This document shows, one piece after another, positions 11,359 to 24,119 of a stretch of DNA of 64,000 nt (its first letter is position 1; each line of letters opens with the position of its first letter). The stretch lies in assembly GCA_033002965.1 (NCBI GenBank), contig JAURVB010004972.1:1-64000 (forward strand), in the 5' to 3' direction. The translations under genes and the position numbers were made by a program. The stretch is from Piper betle. Its lineage: Eukaryota > Streptophyta > Magnoliopsida > Piperales > Piperaceae. The notes beneath the pieces were generated by a model. The model saw only the letters and a program-made list of their open reading frames with translations, was not told the DNA's origin and did not search any database.

Positions 11359-12464
11359 ACCAAAATGCTAGTATGTGTTGCCAGCATTTGGCAGCACATG
11401 CAGCGCATTTAATCTGGGCCACTAGATTTCGATTAAGCGGCCTAGACACAACCTCCCACCCCTGCGTCCGCCAGCCCGTCCCCCTGCCCGCGACCAACCC
11501 ACCCGACCACCCGCCCACCCAACCGTCCGGCCACCCCCTGCCCCCTAGCAGCGGCCTCCCTGCTGCCACCTGTTGCCATGGCTCCCCACCCGCCCCAAGC
11601 CGTCGTGGCCCCTCCGTTGCAGTCCCCCCACCCACCACCCCAGCGACGACCCCGCTCGCCCCAAGCCGCCGCAGCCCCCGACCAGCCCAAGCCATGGCCC
11701 CTCCGCTGCGGTCCCCCACGCCCACCACCCCTGCGACGACCCCGCTTGCCCCAAGCCACCGCAGCCCCCCGACCAGCCCAAGCCACGGCCCCTCCATAGC
11801 GGTCCCCCCGCCCGCCGCCCCAGTGACGATCCCGTCCGCCCCAAGCCCTCGCGGCCCCCCGACCGGCCCAAGGAGTGGCCCCTCTGCCACTGTCCCCTTG
11901 CCCGATGCCCATGCGACCTGCCCAACCCAAGTGGTCGTGGCCCCCCAACTGGCCCAAGCAGTGGCCCCTCTACCGCGGTCCCCCGCCTGCCACCCTGTGT
12001 GGACCCCGCCAGCCCCAAGCCGCTGCGACCCCCTGCCACCACCCGCTATCGTGGCTCCCCTGCCCGCCCCAAGCCGCCCCCGCCCACGCCAAGCCGCGGC
12101 GGCTTGGGGTGGGCGAGGGTACCACGACGTTGGGTGGTGGCGGGGGCCGCGGTGGCTTGGGGCGGCAGGGGACCGTGGCGGTTTGGGGCAGGCGAAATCA
12201 TCGCAGGGGCGGCGGGTGGGGGGACCACGGCGGAGGGGCCATGGCTTGGGCAAGTTGGGGGTAGCGGCGATCGGGGGCTGTGGCCAGGGGCAGGGGTGGT
12301 CGGACAGGTGGGCTGGCGGGTGGTCGAGTGGCTTGGTCATGGGTGGGCGGGCAGGCGAATGGGCTGGCAGACGATGTGGGTGGGAGGGTATGTCTGGGCC
12401 GTTAGATCAAAATCCAGTGGCCCAAATAAAATGTATTGCAAAATACTAGCAGCGCATACTAGTA
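11359..12464. mobile_element. Foldback element 3 (about 1.1 kb) in a TA microsatellite
   Basis: The left end contains CTAGTATGTGTTGCCAGC and then GGGCCACTAGATTT. The reverse complement of the right end reads CTAGTATGCGCTGCTAGT and then GGGCCACTGGATTT, so the termini are inverted repeats of about 90 bases or more. The left arm is C-rich and the right arm G-rich, meeting near 12094 at AAGCCGCGGCGGCTT. The whole element is thus a large imperfect hairpin. (TA)n runs flank it (11334-11358 and about 12461-12485). No transposase is visible. Confidence 0.72.
11580..12000 (+). repeat. GC-rich tandem units inside foldback element 3
   Basis: A unit of roughly 90 bases recurs about four to five times. 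It contains CCCCAAGCC...GCAGCCCCC, then GACCAGCCCAAGCC, a GGCCCCTCC phrase and GACGA(T/C)CCCG. Reverse-complement counterparts (GGCTTGGGG, GGGGCCATGGCTTGGG) lie at 12100-12260. The repeats explain the long Pro/Ala-rich frames seen here in several phases. Confidence 0.65.
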
Positions 12465-12485
12465 TATATATATATATATATATAT

Positions 12486-14800
12486 ACATAGATCTCGGAA
12501 AAGTCAGTTAAAGGACTAAAGATCATATGCTAATATAGGTCACTCTCTAGCTAGCTGGTGGTCGGTGACTTTATAATAAACCGATCAATTAAATACAAAA
12601 GGCAGTCAGTCCACAGGGACTCGATTGAAATTTGTGATTTGTCAATTTTTCCACGTGCGTTTGGCACTCGTGAATAAGTAAAGAGTTAGGCAATATATTA
12701 TTATTATTATTAATAGAAGACAGATATATATATATCTTTGGAATAAAAAGATATATAAACGAGGACTCATCTTGCAATTAAATGCTTCAAATAATTAAAA
12801 TAAATTTGTATTAACCGAACGAAGTAGAGGACACGTGGACCCTAGCATTGGCTCTAATATAATGAAATTAGGTCCAAGCCCCTAGTTTAAGAAGTATTGC
12901 TTTGTTTAACTCAGTAATCAGACAATTTTCGAGTTCTGGTTATGTAACAAAAAAAGTTATGCTATTAAATAGTTGAGATGGTAGTTTATGTTAAAGACAA
13001 AATTTAATTTAGAGATGGAATTTTATTGAAGGAGGAGATAGAGTATAAAACTCAACTTTTGGCTCCTTTACATTAATAATAAAAGCAATAATTTATTGTA
13101 ATAATAAAGGAGAGATTAATTGAGTTAATTAATGACATGGAAATCTGATTGATACATGCTTGAGTTGGCAGCAGGTCGGCTAAAAGGGGCATGTCGACTA
13201 GAAGCCCGCTTGTTGGTAGTAGAGCAAGGAAAACGTGAGGGAAAGATGAATAATTTATAGGGCTAAACGCCTTCACACGCGTCAATCGCCAAGGTCATGT
13301 ATTTAATATTATTATATTTGTTATTATTTAATTTGAATGGCTAATTTTTGTCTACCTGAAAGCCAAATCTCACATTTCAACAATCTTTTGCATTTCCTTT
13401 AAAAGAGAATCAGCCACACACTTCAATTCGATGTCACAACAAGCATGTTCCCCACGTTTCCCCTCCCCGATAATGTGGTTAAGCATGGCCTCTCGGCCAC
13501 ACATTTTTTTCTAGTTCGCAACTGTATAATCTAACCTCCCTTATTTTTAAATTTATAATGCGTCATTCGGTAGACAAAATATGTGGTAAGACAAGGTACT
13601 CGCCGGTGATGTTTATAACTTTGCCCACAAATCAAACGTACTATCAGTTGTTTAATTCAGGCTTGGCTGATTGATATCAATGTAAGACCTAAAGAAAGGT
13701 TGATGACAATCCTGAAATTTTTACATATTAGTTATCATCATGACAACTTATTATCTTTGGATCTGATTATTATAATTGTATGATTCTTTGACAATGGATA
13801 GGATGATCTGCATAATTATTTTTCCTTAACATTGTGCACTTGTACTGACTCAAACCCTAATTGATCGGTATAAGTCATATCTTTAAAATGGTTAATTTAA
13901 GTCATAAAGGGAGTACTTTTTCCTTGACATTTTGCACTTAACAATCAACTAATTCAAATACAAATTAATAGACTTAAATCATCTCTTAAAAATTGTTAAA
14001 TTAAGGTGAAAATCTGTAAACATAACCTCATTAGTATAACGGATCTTATCTTACTTAAAATTAAATATGGATTATTTTAAGAATTTCACAATTCACCACT
14101 TAAATTTCATTATTGGAATTCCTTACTATCACCTGCCAACATAGAGCATGCCCATTCCATCATCTTATACAATTCTAGATTAGATTTGATACTATTTGAA
14201 TCGGACCTGATACAAGTACAAAGTGACGGGATGAGTTATCTCTTCTGAATAGTTAACGAAATTAAATGTATATAAACATATTCTTATTAATATATCAGAT
14301 TTTTAAAAATAAATATTAAATATAAAACTAAATTAGAGATTTCACAATATATTTGACAAATGACACATTGTAATTGGGTGTCCTCGGGATGTAGACAAAG
14401 GTAAACACTAGTGTAAGTTTGAACTGTTGTAATTAACAGCTGAGAACATTCCGAAACAAGTGATGCAAGATGTATCATAATTAATATTTATATAATCACA
14501 ATTTTTTTCCCAAGGCAAGTGAATTGATTTAGATAGTAGCGAGTTAGGAAATTCGTGTTGATAGCAAGGTTTGAACCAAGAAAAACATGAACTCAACATT
14601 TGAAAATATATATGATAGCTCGCATTGGCATCAAATTAGACAACCTTGAATATTCAATAAATAAATTTGCTCCATATGATTGACAATTGTTGAGCAAAAC
14701 ATGTGACAAATTCAACGGCTTGATGTAGATGTTGTAGGAAGGTCTAACAGTTGTTGCCAATAGAGTTATTTATAATGAGGTGATGCATGTGTTTTGAGTT
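12486..14800. other. Noncoding intergenic DNA, 3' of the B3 gene
   Basis: No supported gene on either strand. It is AT-rich with a short (ATT)n run near 12700 and a TATATA run near 12724. The small open frames (60-70 codons) have no recognisable motif. The final few hundred bases are expected to include the 3' UTR of the B3 gene on the - strand. Confidence 0.45.
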
Positions 14801-15878
14801 CTAGTCCAGAATCAGATTAACTCCAAACAGCCTTACTGGTCTCCTTGTATTCACTATTGGCGAACTTTCTACCACCACTTGCTGTCCCCCTACATAATCA
14901 ACAATACATTAGCACATGGACATTCATTAACATTAATCTTTAGCTATATAGAACACTAATCATATACTCAGAACTGGCAAATCAGTGCAGTTGACATTGA
15001 ATATTACTAATTAATCACCGTCATTTGGGCGCTTCAAAATATGTATAGTTTTAATGGGTTTCGTGGCATCAAACTTATTAGCAAACTTTTCCATTTTCAT
15101 CATCAAGAGCAAAATTAATTATAGGCTTGAAGTGATAATTCGATAAATTGCTTTTTCGTGATCAAATAATGAAGAAAGAGAACTATTTAATATTTTCTTG
15201 TAGTTAATATTGAATATTATTAATTAATCACCCTCAATTTATAAACTTCCCGTATTTTTTGAAGGAACCATCACTTGAGGAAAATTCATGATATCAAATT
15301 TATAAGCAAATTGTGCAAATAGATCCTTAAATTATATCTTATCCAATATTTTCATCTAAGAGCCAAATCAATATATTTTCATGAAGAGCAAAATCAATTA
15401 TCTGCTAGAAGAGATAATTAGACAAATTCTTTTTAAGTGGTCGAACAATCAGTAAAGAGAAAAGACTGAGCTTACCTGGAGAATGAAGGAGCAATGGAGT
15501 TTCAAAGAGGTCATTGTGTTGGGGAGGATTGCCGGTCGAGGAAGGCGAGGCCACCACGGGGCGTCTCCACCGGATGAGGAGCGTGCGGCCGAGGAAGAAG
15601 GAGACGACGTCGCCGGCCTCTAGCCGCTTCTCCTTCACGTACTTGCTCCAGCCCTTGGTCAGCACGTAGCTCTGGCTGCTCGTCCAGTACGAGTACCTAA
15701 AGCTCCACTCCTTCCCTTCCTCGTCCTCGAATCGGAGCGTCACCCTCGCCGTCGACGCCATGTCCAACGGGAAGTACCTCTCGGCGTACTGCTTCGGTAT
15801 CACCAACCTGTTGAGCTTGCTCACGTCGCTCGGCGTCAATGGCTTCTCGAACATGGCTTTTGGGTTCTCCTCGTACAT
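14801..15878 (-). CDS. B3-domain transcription factor, RAV/NGATHA-like, small repressor type
   Basis: Two exons on the - strand: 15878-15476 and 14889-14801. The intron is 15475-14890 with GT-AG ends (CCAG|GTAAGC and TATGTAG). The junction keeps frame and gives 163 residues. Residues 9-107 form a B3 DNA-binding domain: [20 protein letters not shown], then [41 protein letters not shown] and LLIRWRR. This matches the RAV/NGATHA and NGATHA-like (ABS2/NGAL) groups, which act in the nucleus on organ growth and leaf or petal shape. Exon 2 ends [16 protein letters not shown] motifs are known repression motifs in this family. There is no AP2 domain, so it is not a full RAV. The start is supported by an in-frame TAA just upstream. 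It is shorter than usual, with a short loop ([10 protein letters not shown]) where relatives carry a longer basic segment. Exon 1 is GC-rich, unlike its AT-rich surroundings. Confidence 0.88.
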
Positions 15879-15992
15879 TCTGATCCGATCTAAAACTCGT
15901 TATAAATTACGAACAAATGTTTGTAAATTTGCTGAAAAAAGCACAAAAGTTTGAGAATTTGGGCCAAGCAGTTAGAAAGGGCGGAGGAGGAT

Positions 15993-16002
15993 GATATATA
16001 AT
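15993..16002 (-). promoter_or_regulatory. Possible TATA box of the B3 gene
   Basis: Read on the - strand there is an ATTATATATC stretch about 120 bases before the B3 start codon. This would allow a 5' leader of roughly 80-90 bases. The surroundings are AT-rich, so the call is tentative. Confidence 0.35.
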
Positions 16003-18854
16003 GCTTTTAAAAGAAGTAGAAAAGAGGTTGGAACATGTAAAACAATGATATTTCTTGTTGATGGGACATGGTCGGTGGTGGAAGGCAAGATTTTCTTCGT
16101 TTCTGTGGGTTGTGGGGTTGGGGAGCATCTGCCCTTTAACGTGGAAAGATTGAGTTCCCGAAGGAGATCATGCGGAAAGGACCGCTCACAAGTCCAATCA
16201 ACAAAAAAACCTAAATGATTTTCGTCTTCACCTGTATTTGTGTCTACAACTGCATTCCATTTTCCCCTGCCGGCCACGCTCATACCCTTGTCTCAAATTC
16301 TTATGTATATCAACTTAGCACACGAGCATAATTTATTAGTAGGTGTTGTGCTCCTGCTTATAGTTCACAAATTCGGATCTTGGAATGCATTCACAATGTT
16401 ATAGAATTAGGGATGGGTACTGGCTGGATGTAGATTAGGTATAACTATATCCTTATCCAATCCGGAAAATCAAAACCCGAATCCAACTTAAATCTTAATA
16501 TTACATCCATTTCATCTACCATATACGTAAACGAAACCCGTATCCTATCCGAATCGGACCCACTTGATTAAAATAATATAAATAAGATAAATTTTAGTAT
16601 AAAATAGAAAAAATTAATACAAAATATTATTTTAAATATAATTTTATAAAATATCACTTATTCAGATTGAATCACCGCAATATTTTTGGATGTATTATAT
16701 ATATCCGAAAAGTCCGAACCCAAATTGTATCAAAAATATTTTTGATCGGATATAATTGGGTTGGATTATCCTTATATTGACTGGAGTTGAGTTTAGGCAG
16801 ACTTTAAGATAACTCCAAATTATTAATAATTTATAATTAATGATTCATTAAAATAAATATTAAATAATTTCAGTTTTTTCTAACCGCTATTTATTTGAAA
16901 TTTACGTGATATCAGAATAAAATCATGTCTCATGTATAATATTCAAGACCAACGCTTTTACTACTAGGATAAAATGTACTAATATGCGATCTCTAAGTGG
17001 TTCATGTTGAACACGAGTTTGCAAAGGATATGTTACACTTTCATTTCCAAAAGTTCCTTGCACGACTAACAATGATTTGAGCAATATTTAGTGGAGTTAA
17101 CTCGATGTCAACTTCAAGCTCACTCATAATTATTTATATTATTTTTAATTAAGTAATAAAAATTATATAAAATTAATATATATTATTTTTGACAATTAAA
17201 ATTAATAAATATATGATTTATATTAATTTAAAATATTATTAATCAAGCTAAATTAGAAGAAAAAACATGTATTTTAATAACTTTTTGCTACTTGACTCAA
17301 GGTGTACTCAATCATTAAATCTATCAATAGGAAATCATTCGTAGAGTTTGACTCTGGAACCATAAAGTGGAACAGACTCAACTTAGCGAAAATTTTAAGT
17401 TAAAATTTCTTTTTTAAAACTACAATGTAATAATTGGGTCTAAATGTATCATGATGAGTTTAAGTCATCCTTCAAAATTTTTTAACCAACTTAAAGATAT
17501 ACTAAATTTTATCCTGGTAGGTAGTGGAAGCGGGACTAAAGTGAGGGCTAATTGTATTGATTCAACCTAAATACAACATGATAAGCCTAAGTTATTTTTT
17601 AAAAATTAGTTAATCAAGTTGAAGATCAAAAACACATACTCAATAATACACCAGATCTTAGCCCGAAGGGTAGTAGACGTGAGACTAAGTTAGAAATTAT
17701 TACATACAACTCATTACCATAAATTGATGAAACTACTTGACAAATTTTAGTTATACGATCAGGTCAGGTTCTTTAAAAAAAAGAAATATTGGGTAAAGAA
17801 TCTTTCATAAGCTTTTATTTAGCAGGGAAAGTAGTCTAGCATGTGGGACCATTTAATTTTTTTTAGACGGAAGTTTTAATGGTATAAAGTACTCTAAGTC
17901 TTGCTCAGATGGTCGAACATTAAAAAGCTTAATTAGGACAATCACACTGAAATAGTACAGTGTCTGTGAGTTTAATGTAATTGGGCTTTTGATGTCTTAG
18001 GTATTGGGGTCAGCACGAACATGAAATAGCCCACGTGTGGGCTTGGATTGAAGACACAGAAAGCATGGCAGCCGTCGATTCCAAATTATTAAACTATGTT
18101 CATAATTTTATTTAAATCTCAAAGGCCTATAGCATTTTATCTTTTAACGAGGCGATCTTAGCCCATAGATATTGAATATAAAATTAATTCAGATGATATA
18201 ATAATCCACCTACCTTAAGAAGTATTTTGGCTTCAGAATTCTTTCCATAGTCCTTTGAACCTGGGTCATATCAATTCCAGTTCAGCTTATCATCCAATAC
18301 AATTTTGAGTTCACTTTAATATATAACGATCCGGCTAAAATACAAATTGATGGGCCTAATTTATTCTTTATAGATAATTAATTGAAGTTAAAGATCTATA
18401 TAATATAAGATCTTACTTTTGGAGATATTACACGTGGTTCTAATTTGTAGGCTATCAAATAATTTTAGTTAATAATGCACGAACCCTAAAGTATGCAGAC
18501 TGTTCCAAGTCGATCTTACTAATTGGGTAAAACTATCAAAATTGCTTTCTTGGAGAAAGGACTACAACTTGCAAATAATAGACAAAATATATATGACAGC
18601 AAATCTATTTGTCCTTGGTTTATTTGATCTTGTAAATAGTAGCTCCATTTTAGGCAACTACTACACCATATAAGAATTGATGGTATCTGATTTGGAGCAA
18701 TGAATGAGCTGGCCACCAGCTTCGGCTCGAATATTGTTCTGCATTGAGTCAAGGCCCCTTAGACATCGCTTAAAAACTCAGGACTCAGACTCAACCTAGT
18801 GGGCTATGGATTTGAGCTGACTCTAAGTTGACTCGGAGTCACTTATTATACTTT
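16003..18854. other. Noncoding AT-rich intergenic DNA
   Basis: No supported coding region. A 103-codon - strand frame (15972-16283) lies in the B3 promoter/leader and has no motif. About 16400-16800 contains ATCCTTATCCAATCC-type words near one side and inverted GGATTATCC words on the other, which may be an old MITE. The rest has only degenerate retroelement-like phrases. Confidence 0.4.
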
Positions 18855-19194
18855 TAGTTAGGTTTATCTCACATCGGTCGTAGATGATGTTGATAACTAA
18901 CATATAAACTAATAGGAAAACCTTATTCCCTGAGCTAGCTCTTGATTTAAAAGAGGCCCATGATACCTATTACAAGTCTCTTTTGAAGACTCATAGCCGG
19001 GTTTTGCCTATGCCGATTGTGGTTGTCTCCTTCATGGGTTCCACCTAATTATTTAAGGGGAGTTTGCCAGGTGGGTGCTGTCTGTCACCTACCCTAATTA
19101 GAGACCCATAACCGGTTTTTGCCTATGTCGTGGTTGTCTCCTTTATGGATTCCACTTGATAATTTAAGGTAGTTTGCCAGTTATCGGAGTTGTC

Positions 19195-19420
19195 GTCTGA
19201 TGAAAGGGGAGTTGGAGTTTGCCGCAGTTTGCTGTCTGATGAAAGGGGAGTTTTTGCCGAGAGTCTGATGAAAGGAGAGTTTGCCGTCTGATGAAAGTGA
19301 GATTGCTAGATAATGATGATTTTTGCCGGTTACCGAGAGTTGGGGAGTTTGCCGTCCGATGAAAGGGGAGTTTGCTGGATGATGAAAGTGAGATTGCTAG
19401 ACGATGATGATTTTGGGATT
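19195..19420 (+). repeat. Irregular tandem repeat (TCTGATGAAAGGGGAGTTTG units)
   Basis: Six or so irregular copies of a 22-45 base unit carrying CTGATGAAAG or CCGATGAAAG then GGAGTTTGC. Spacing is variable. It lies in the interior of the short-LTR cluster. Confidence 0.6.
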
Positions 19421-19640
19421 ACCCGATGTGTGAAGGGGAGTTGTTGGGTTTATTCTACATCGGTCATGGATGATGTTTGTGGCTAGTATATAAGCTAATG
19501 AGAAAGCCTTATTCCCTCGGGATCACCCGATGTGTGAATGAGAGTTGTTCGGTTTATCCTACATCGGTCGTGTATGATGTTTGTGACTAGTATATAAACT
19601 AATGGGAAAGCTTTATTCCCTGAGTTAGTTCTTGGCTTAA
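19421..19640 (+). repeat. Tandem duplication, period 104
   Basis: The block running from GGGATTACCCGATGTGTGAA through the short-LTR head to TTATTCCC is repeated once, displaced by 104 bases (TGTTGGG at 19442, TGTTCGG at 19546). It duplicates the LTR start and its upstream junction. Confidence 0.65.
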
Positions 19641-19694
19641 GAGAGGCCCGTGACACCTATTGTAAGTCTTTTTGGGAGCCCAAAGGGCCCAACA

Positions 19695-21045
19695 CTTTTT
19701 CCATCCAACAAGGAGAAAGATCTATCAAATTATGAGACATTATTCCATTTGATATTTAAAATTGATAAATATATGATGTATGCTACTTTTAACTATTGAT
19801 TTTATTAAACTAAAAAGAAAGTTTAAATACTTTTTTACTTGATTCGAAGAGACTCAATAAGACTTGGGGAGTCAGTTATAAAATCCGTTAAGAGGGAGTA
19901 ATTTATGGAGTTTGACTCGAGAAACTATGAAATAGAGTTGTCTTGGAGAATCTTTGGAGCCAAAAAGGAGTTATGGAGTTTGATTCGGAAACCATGAAGT
20001 AGAGTCAACTCAGAGAATCTTTGGAGTAAAAAAAGAGTTCTTAAATGATACCTCCGGCTACTACATTGGACCAATTATCTCGATTACAATCTAAAACTTT
20101 ATAATTTCCTTTTTTTAAAAAAACTTACAATCCATGATGAAATTTGTTATCAAAAGTAAAGTTTTTGAGAAGTATAAATAAATACTATATTTATACCACA
20201 AGAAGATTTGTAAGCTCGGCTAATTACCATCAAACACCCAAATAACCTAATAAATGGTGGTAAACACTCCTCATAAACTGGACTAGAAACTAAGGTCCAT
20301 TCTATTTTCCTACGTTCCCATTTAATATAGAAAATTTTCCTTCTCTTAAGAATGATTTTTTAAAAGAATAAAAAAATAGAACTGTTAGCAATTTAGGTTA
20401 GTATCAGTTGCAACCACAAGTTGCAGCCCTGTCAATACTGATTAGAGACAAAATATGACAGCCAACCTCCAAGGTCCCTGAGTCATATCAAATGCTTTAA
20501 CAATAGGACATATATAATATTTGACAAGACGAGCCCAGGTGAGCGACATAGCAATTTATGGATATGATCAAAATAGTTTTTTTTTTTTGGGTTTTTTCTT
20601 AAAGAAAAAGTAGGCATGGTTATTATTTGCATCTAGCCCAGATTAAGGTTTCATTCCTAGATTAATACAGAAATTTTCAGAAGATAGATTCCAGCTGGTC
20701 CTCAAGCACAGCAATTTCATGGTGACCTTTCCACTAGATCAGTATATAAGATGAAACTTCTTTTGTGGAACACAATTTGATTTTTTTTTATTAGAATTTG
20801 TGTCTATATATGAAGTATCTTCGAAATATGTTATATTTTATTATAAAATAAGATTACTTATTGTAAAATATATAAAATTTTGGGTATATTTATGTCCATC
20901 TATGTAATATATTCGTTATCGGTCGGAGAGGTCTAAATTAAAATAAAGTATTTATGTAGAAATTCAAATTTGCTTTTTTGTCATTAATATTAAGTTAGAT
21001 TTGGGTCTTACAAAATCTAGTCTAAACCCAACTCGTCGGCAACAA
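19695..21045. other. Noncoding intergenic DNA
   Basis: No gene is supported. The sequence is AT-rich. A GGAGTTTGA(T/C)TC...GAAACCATGAAGTAGAG phrase is duplicated near 19910 and 19975, indicating decayed tandem sequence. Confidence 0.4.
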
Positions 21046-21654
21046 TAAATTTCTACAGTTCAAGGAAACGCACATTTGCGACAAAAACTTTTGTCGCAAA
21101 TGGGTATCTTTTCGTCGCAATAAGTGTCGCATGCAATGATAATTTTCTCGTAGCACATTCTCACAAATATCCTTCTCACAAATAGTTAATACATGGATAA
21201 ATATTTGGTCTCATGTAAAGACTTTTTGTGAGAAACAAATTCGTTGCTTAAAACTTATTTGCAACGAAAGGTTTTCGTCGCAGTTAATATTTGCACGCAA
21301 AGTTCTCGTCGCATGTGCAATATGCGACATAATGCAGCACTTTTTGCGACCATAAGACTCATCCCAAATACAGATTTTGTGATCACAAATACTAAATTTT
21401 TAACTTCATAATTTTAAAAATCAGTTTCCTGTCACAACATCAATCTTACAAATAATATTTCATATTCAACAAAACTTCATAATTTCCTAACACCCAATAG
21501 ACAAATTTAAACAATTTTCATCCAAAAGAGAGGTTCAAACTGCTTCAAAGTTGTAAAAAATATCAAACTTCAATGGAAAAACACACTCAAGTTTTACATA
21601 TAATGCAAAGTCTACATTAAAAAGATAAAGCTAAACAACTTTTATGTATGACAT

Positions 21655-23020
21655 TCAACTACTACTCAGGGGACACTGGTGGTGCATTGGACGACAAGTT
21701 GAGATGTCGAAGCACCATATTCATTTTTGCATGTTGGAAAGTTGTTCTTTCAGTTCTTCAACTTTGTTTTTCCCATCTCGAATTTGTGCTTCCATATTGG
21801 TTACAAGTGCAAACATATCTGTGCTTGTAGACTTTGAAGAGCGTTTTCCACCATATCCTATGCCTTGAACATATCCTGAAGGCGTTCTAGCTACTGAAAT
21901 AAAAACTTCATCAGACGCCGGGGCAAGAATAGAATTGTCTGGATCTTGAGAAGCTGCTTCTCTAGCCTTGTGAAGCGTTTGAGTTACTGTTTCCTATAAA
22001 AACATAACCCATGAATTAATTTCGCTTAAATAAATAAACAACTACAAATTTGAACCTCAACGAATAATTATCTAACTATAAAAGGAGGTGAGTGTTTAGC
22101 ATTAATATACATGCACAAAATAAGAAAATACATCAATATTTTCTCAAAGTTGACACTGACAAAATCTCAAATAGAATTAATCATTCAATAGTCTCAAACA
22201 ACATTACGCAATTTATATATTTCATATTAAGAGAACAAAAACATTAACATTTCATATTACTGATTTAATATAATGTCAAAACCTATCATCTCAAAACCTG
22301 CAAGTCTTATATTAACAAAAAACATGTGAAAATCCCTATTTGAATGAATATCAACACGATCTATCGTCTTTTGATAGAGTTTCAAATAAAAATAACAAAA
22401 TTTAGACTATATGAAGGTATCACTTAAACAGATGTACTTTGCCTCACTGCTTTTCCATTGATCAGTTTTTGCATGAGAAACTCTCCAGAAAGTAAAAGGA
22501 TCTCATCTCCATCCTTATTGCACTAACAAAAAATGCACTAATTACAAAAATTTTAATTATTCGGTAAACTATTTTTTATTTAATTATCAACATCAATTAC
22601 CATTTCATAACTTCGTTGCCACATTGATTTCCGACCAAGTGTGACACCACTATGTTAAGTACCTCTATTTTTAGAATTCTTTTGAAATATTTCCTACAAA
22701 ATGAAAAATAAAATTGTCATAATTATTTAAAGTTGCAAAATTAAGTATGAGTAGCTGACCAATTTAGATTTTTACCTCGCAATTGGGATTGTTAAAGTGC
22801 TCAAAAACTGTTTTCCAATCTTCAAAGTCCACATTTGTTGGTGGATTGGCCAATCTATCTTCATCATAATCATCTAATTTTACCTTTACATGCAATCGTC
22901 ATCTCCAATCAGTCTATCTTGCCCAAGCAGTGTTGACATTCATGTCATTTATATTTTTGTTAAACTCATCATCAGGCATATCCCTTCTTTTGTAAGGGAC
23001 CAAGTCAAATTGATCCTAAA
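21655..23020 (-). pseudogene. CACTA-associated Transposase_24-like protein, broken
   Basis: Read on the - strand, exon-like blocks occur in order. The first (about 23012-22786) has NTAWAR...RLHVKVK, DYDEDRLANPP and NVDFEDWKTVFEHF, followed by a GT donor, but holds two in-frame stops. The second (about 22662-22605) reads GVTLGRKSMWQRSYEM. The last (about 21993-21655) contains SDEVFISVARTPSGYVQGIG and a Lys/Glu-rich coiled end. The order, with a Trp-rich segment, then a TLGRKS motif, then a V.G.G..P-like motif and a coiled tail, matches plant Ptta/En/Spm accessory proteins. These help transposition of CACTA elements. In-frame stops and missing links make it a pseudogene. Confidence 0.6.
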
Positions 23021-24119
23021 TAACTGTAATTTTGGGATTATATAATGTAAAATCAACAAATTTGAGGTACCCGGACAATGGAGAAGATAGAAAACTTATG
23101 GAGGAATTTTTTAAAAGTGGTAGGGTTCAAGGGCCATTTTCTTCGAGCTGCATTGAGACACTAAGAAGGGAATGATTGATTGCCATCCTCAACAATTCCT
23201 CTTAAGAAATCAACTTGTATAACCGTTTTACACTCCGTATTTTTATGCTACAACGAAGCTCGACCTAAATACAAGCCTCTCCCTTTCTTTTTGATGATGA
23301 TGAAGTCTCATCATCCTCAACAATGGTAGTCGGTTCTATCAAAAAAATTGAAACAGATAATAAAATAAACAATGAAATAAAGACAAGTGTGCAAAACAAA
23401 CTTAAAATTCCGTTCAATGAGGACACTCATGTTTGTGAGGTTGATGCTTGGACCCGTCTCCTCCTACGAGAAGATGATGCCACATCTTGGAAATCAATTA
23501 AGTAGAGATGAGAAACAATTTTTTTCATCACACATGTATTGAAACAAAACTAGCAACGTAAAATTAACTAATAAATAGAAAAAAAGTCTATTTAAAATAC
23601 CATTCGTAGAAGAAGACGAACAATGTGATGTTGAAGCCTGCACTTGTTTCCTAGAATGAGATGGTTCTATCATTTCTACATAATTGGTAAGTAAATAAAT
23701 AATCAAACAAACCAACTAAAACTGATAAAAACTTATAAGATTAACAAACCAAATGTAATCATCCATACTAATGAATGCCAAAAAAAACATACCATTCATG
23801 AAAGAAGATGAAAGTTGCAATGCAAAAATCTACATGTGCCTCTTGTTGCGAGCACATGATGTCATTTCTATGAAATTAGCTAGTCAAAAATAGATTTGAG
23901 TAAATTAGCAAATGATGAGTACAAAATATAATTTTGATTAAGCAAAACATGTATTCCAATAATACTTTTCAATTTAGATAGTTTAATCAAAGCAGTATGC
24001 TCTTATCTTACCAGAATACTATGTTTTGGAATATAAATAGTCTCAATTAAATAAAAATAGACATTCCTCCAAGTTCAAATTATTAATAACAATGTACAAA
24101 TCAAAATAACTATACATTC

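Larger units (their letters stand above)
18855..19694 (+). mobile_element. Short-LTR (TRIM-like) element cluster
   Basis: Three heads of the same short-LTR family occur in one orientation near 18860, 19442 and 19546 (each with ACATCGGTC). The first and last continue through TATATAAACTAAT, a CTTATTCCCTGAG-like phrase and AGAGGCCC. The last ends AAAGGGCCCAACA at 19694. The interior (about 19000-19440) has no gene and consists of GTCTGATGAAAGGGGAG-type repeats plus two copies of a GTTTTTGCCTATG...GGTTGTCTCC block. It reads as a non-autonomous short-LTR element with internal rearrangement. Confidence 0.55.

Noticed and set aside
11046..12449. Long + strand open frame of 467 codons and several overlapping frames on both strands at 10.7-12.5 kb
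   Set aside because: They lie inside GC-rich foldback arms, are open in several phases at once, and encode only Pro/Ala/Gly repeats. This is composition and not a gene.
15972..16283. 103-codon - strand frame upstream of the B3 gene
   Set aside because: No motif; an in-frame TAA just before the B3 ATG separates it; it covers the likely promoter and leader.
19195..19420. Repeated CTGATGA...GAAA-like words resembling a hammerhead ribozyme core
   Set aside because: The CTGATGA core is present, but no correctly spaced stem II followed by GAAAC and no matching stems I and III could be drawn.
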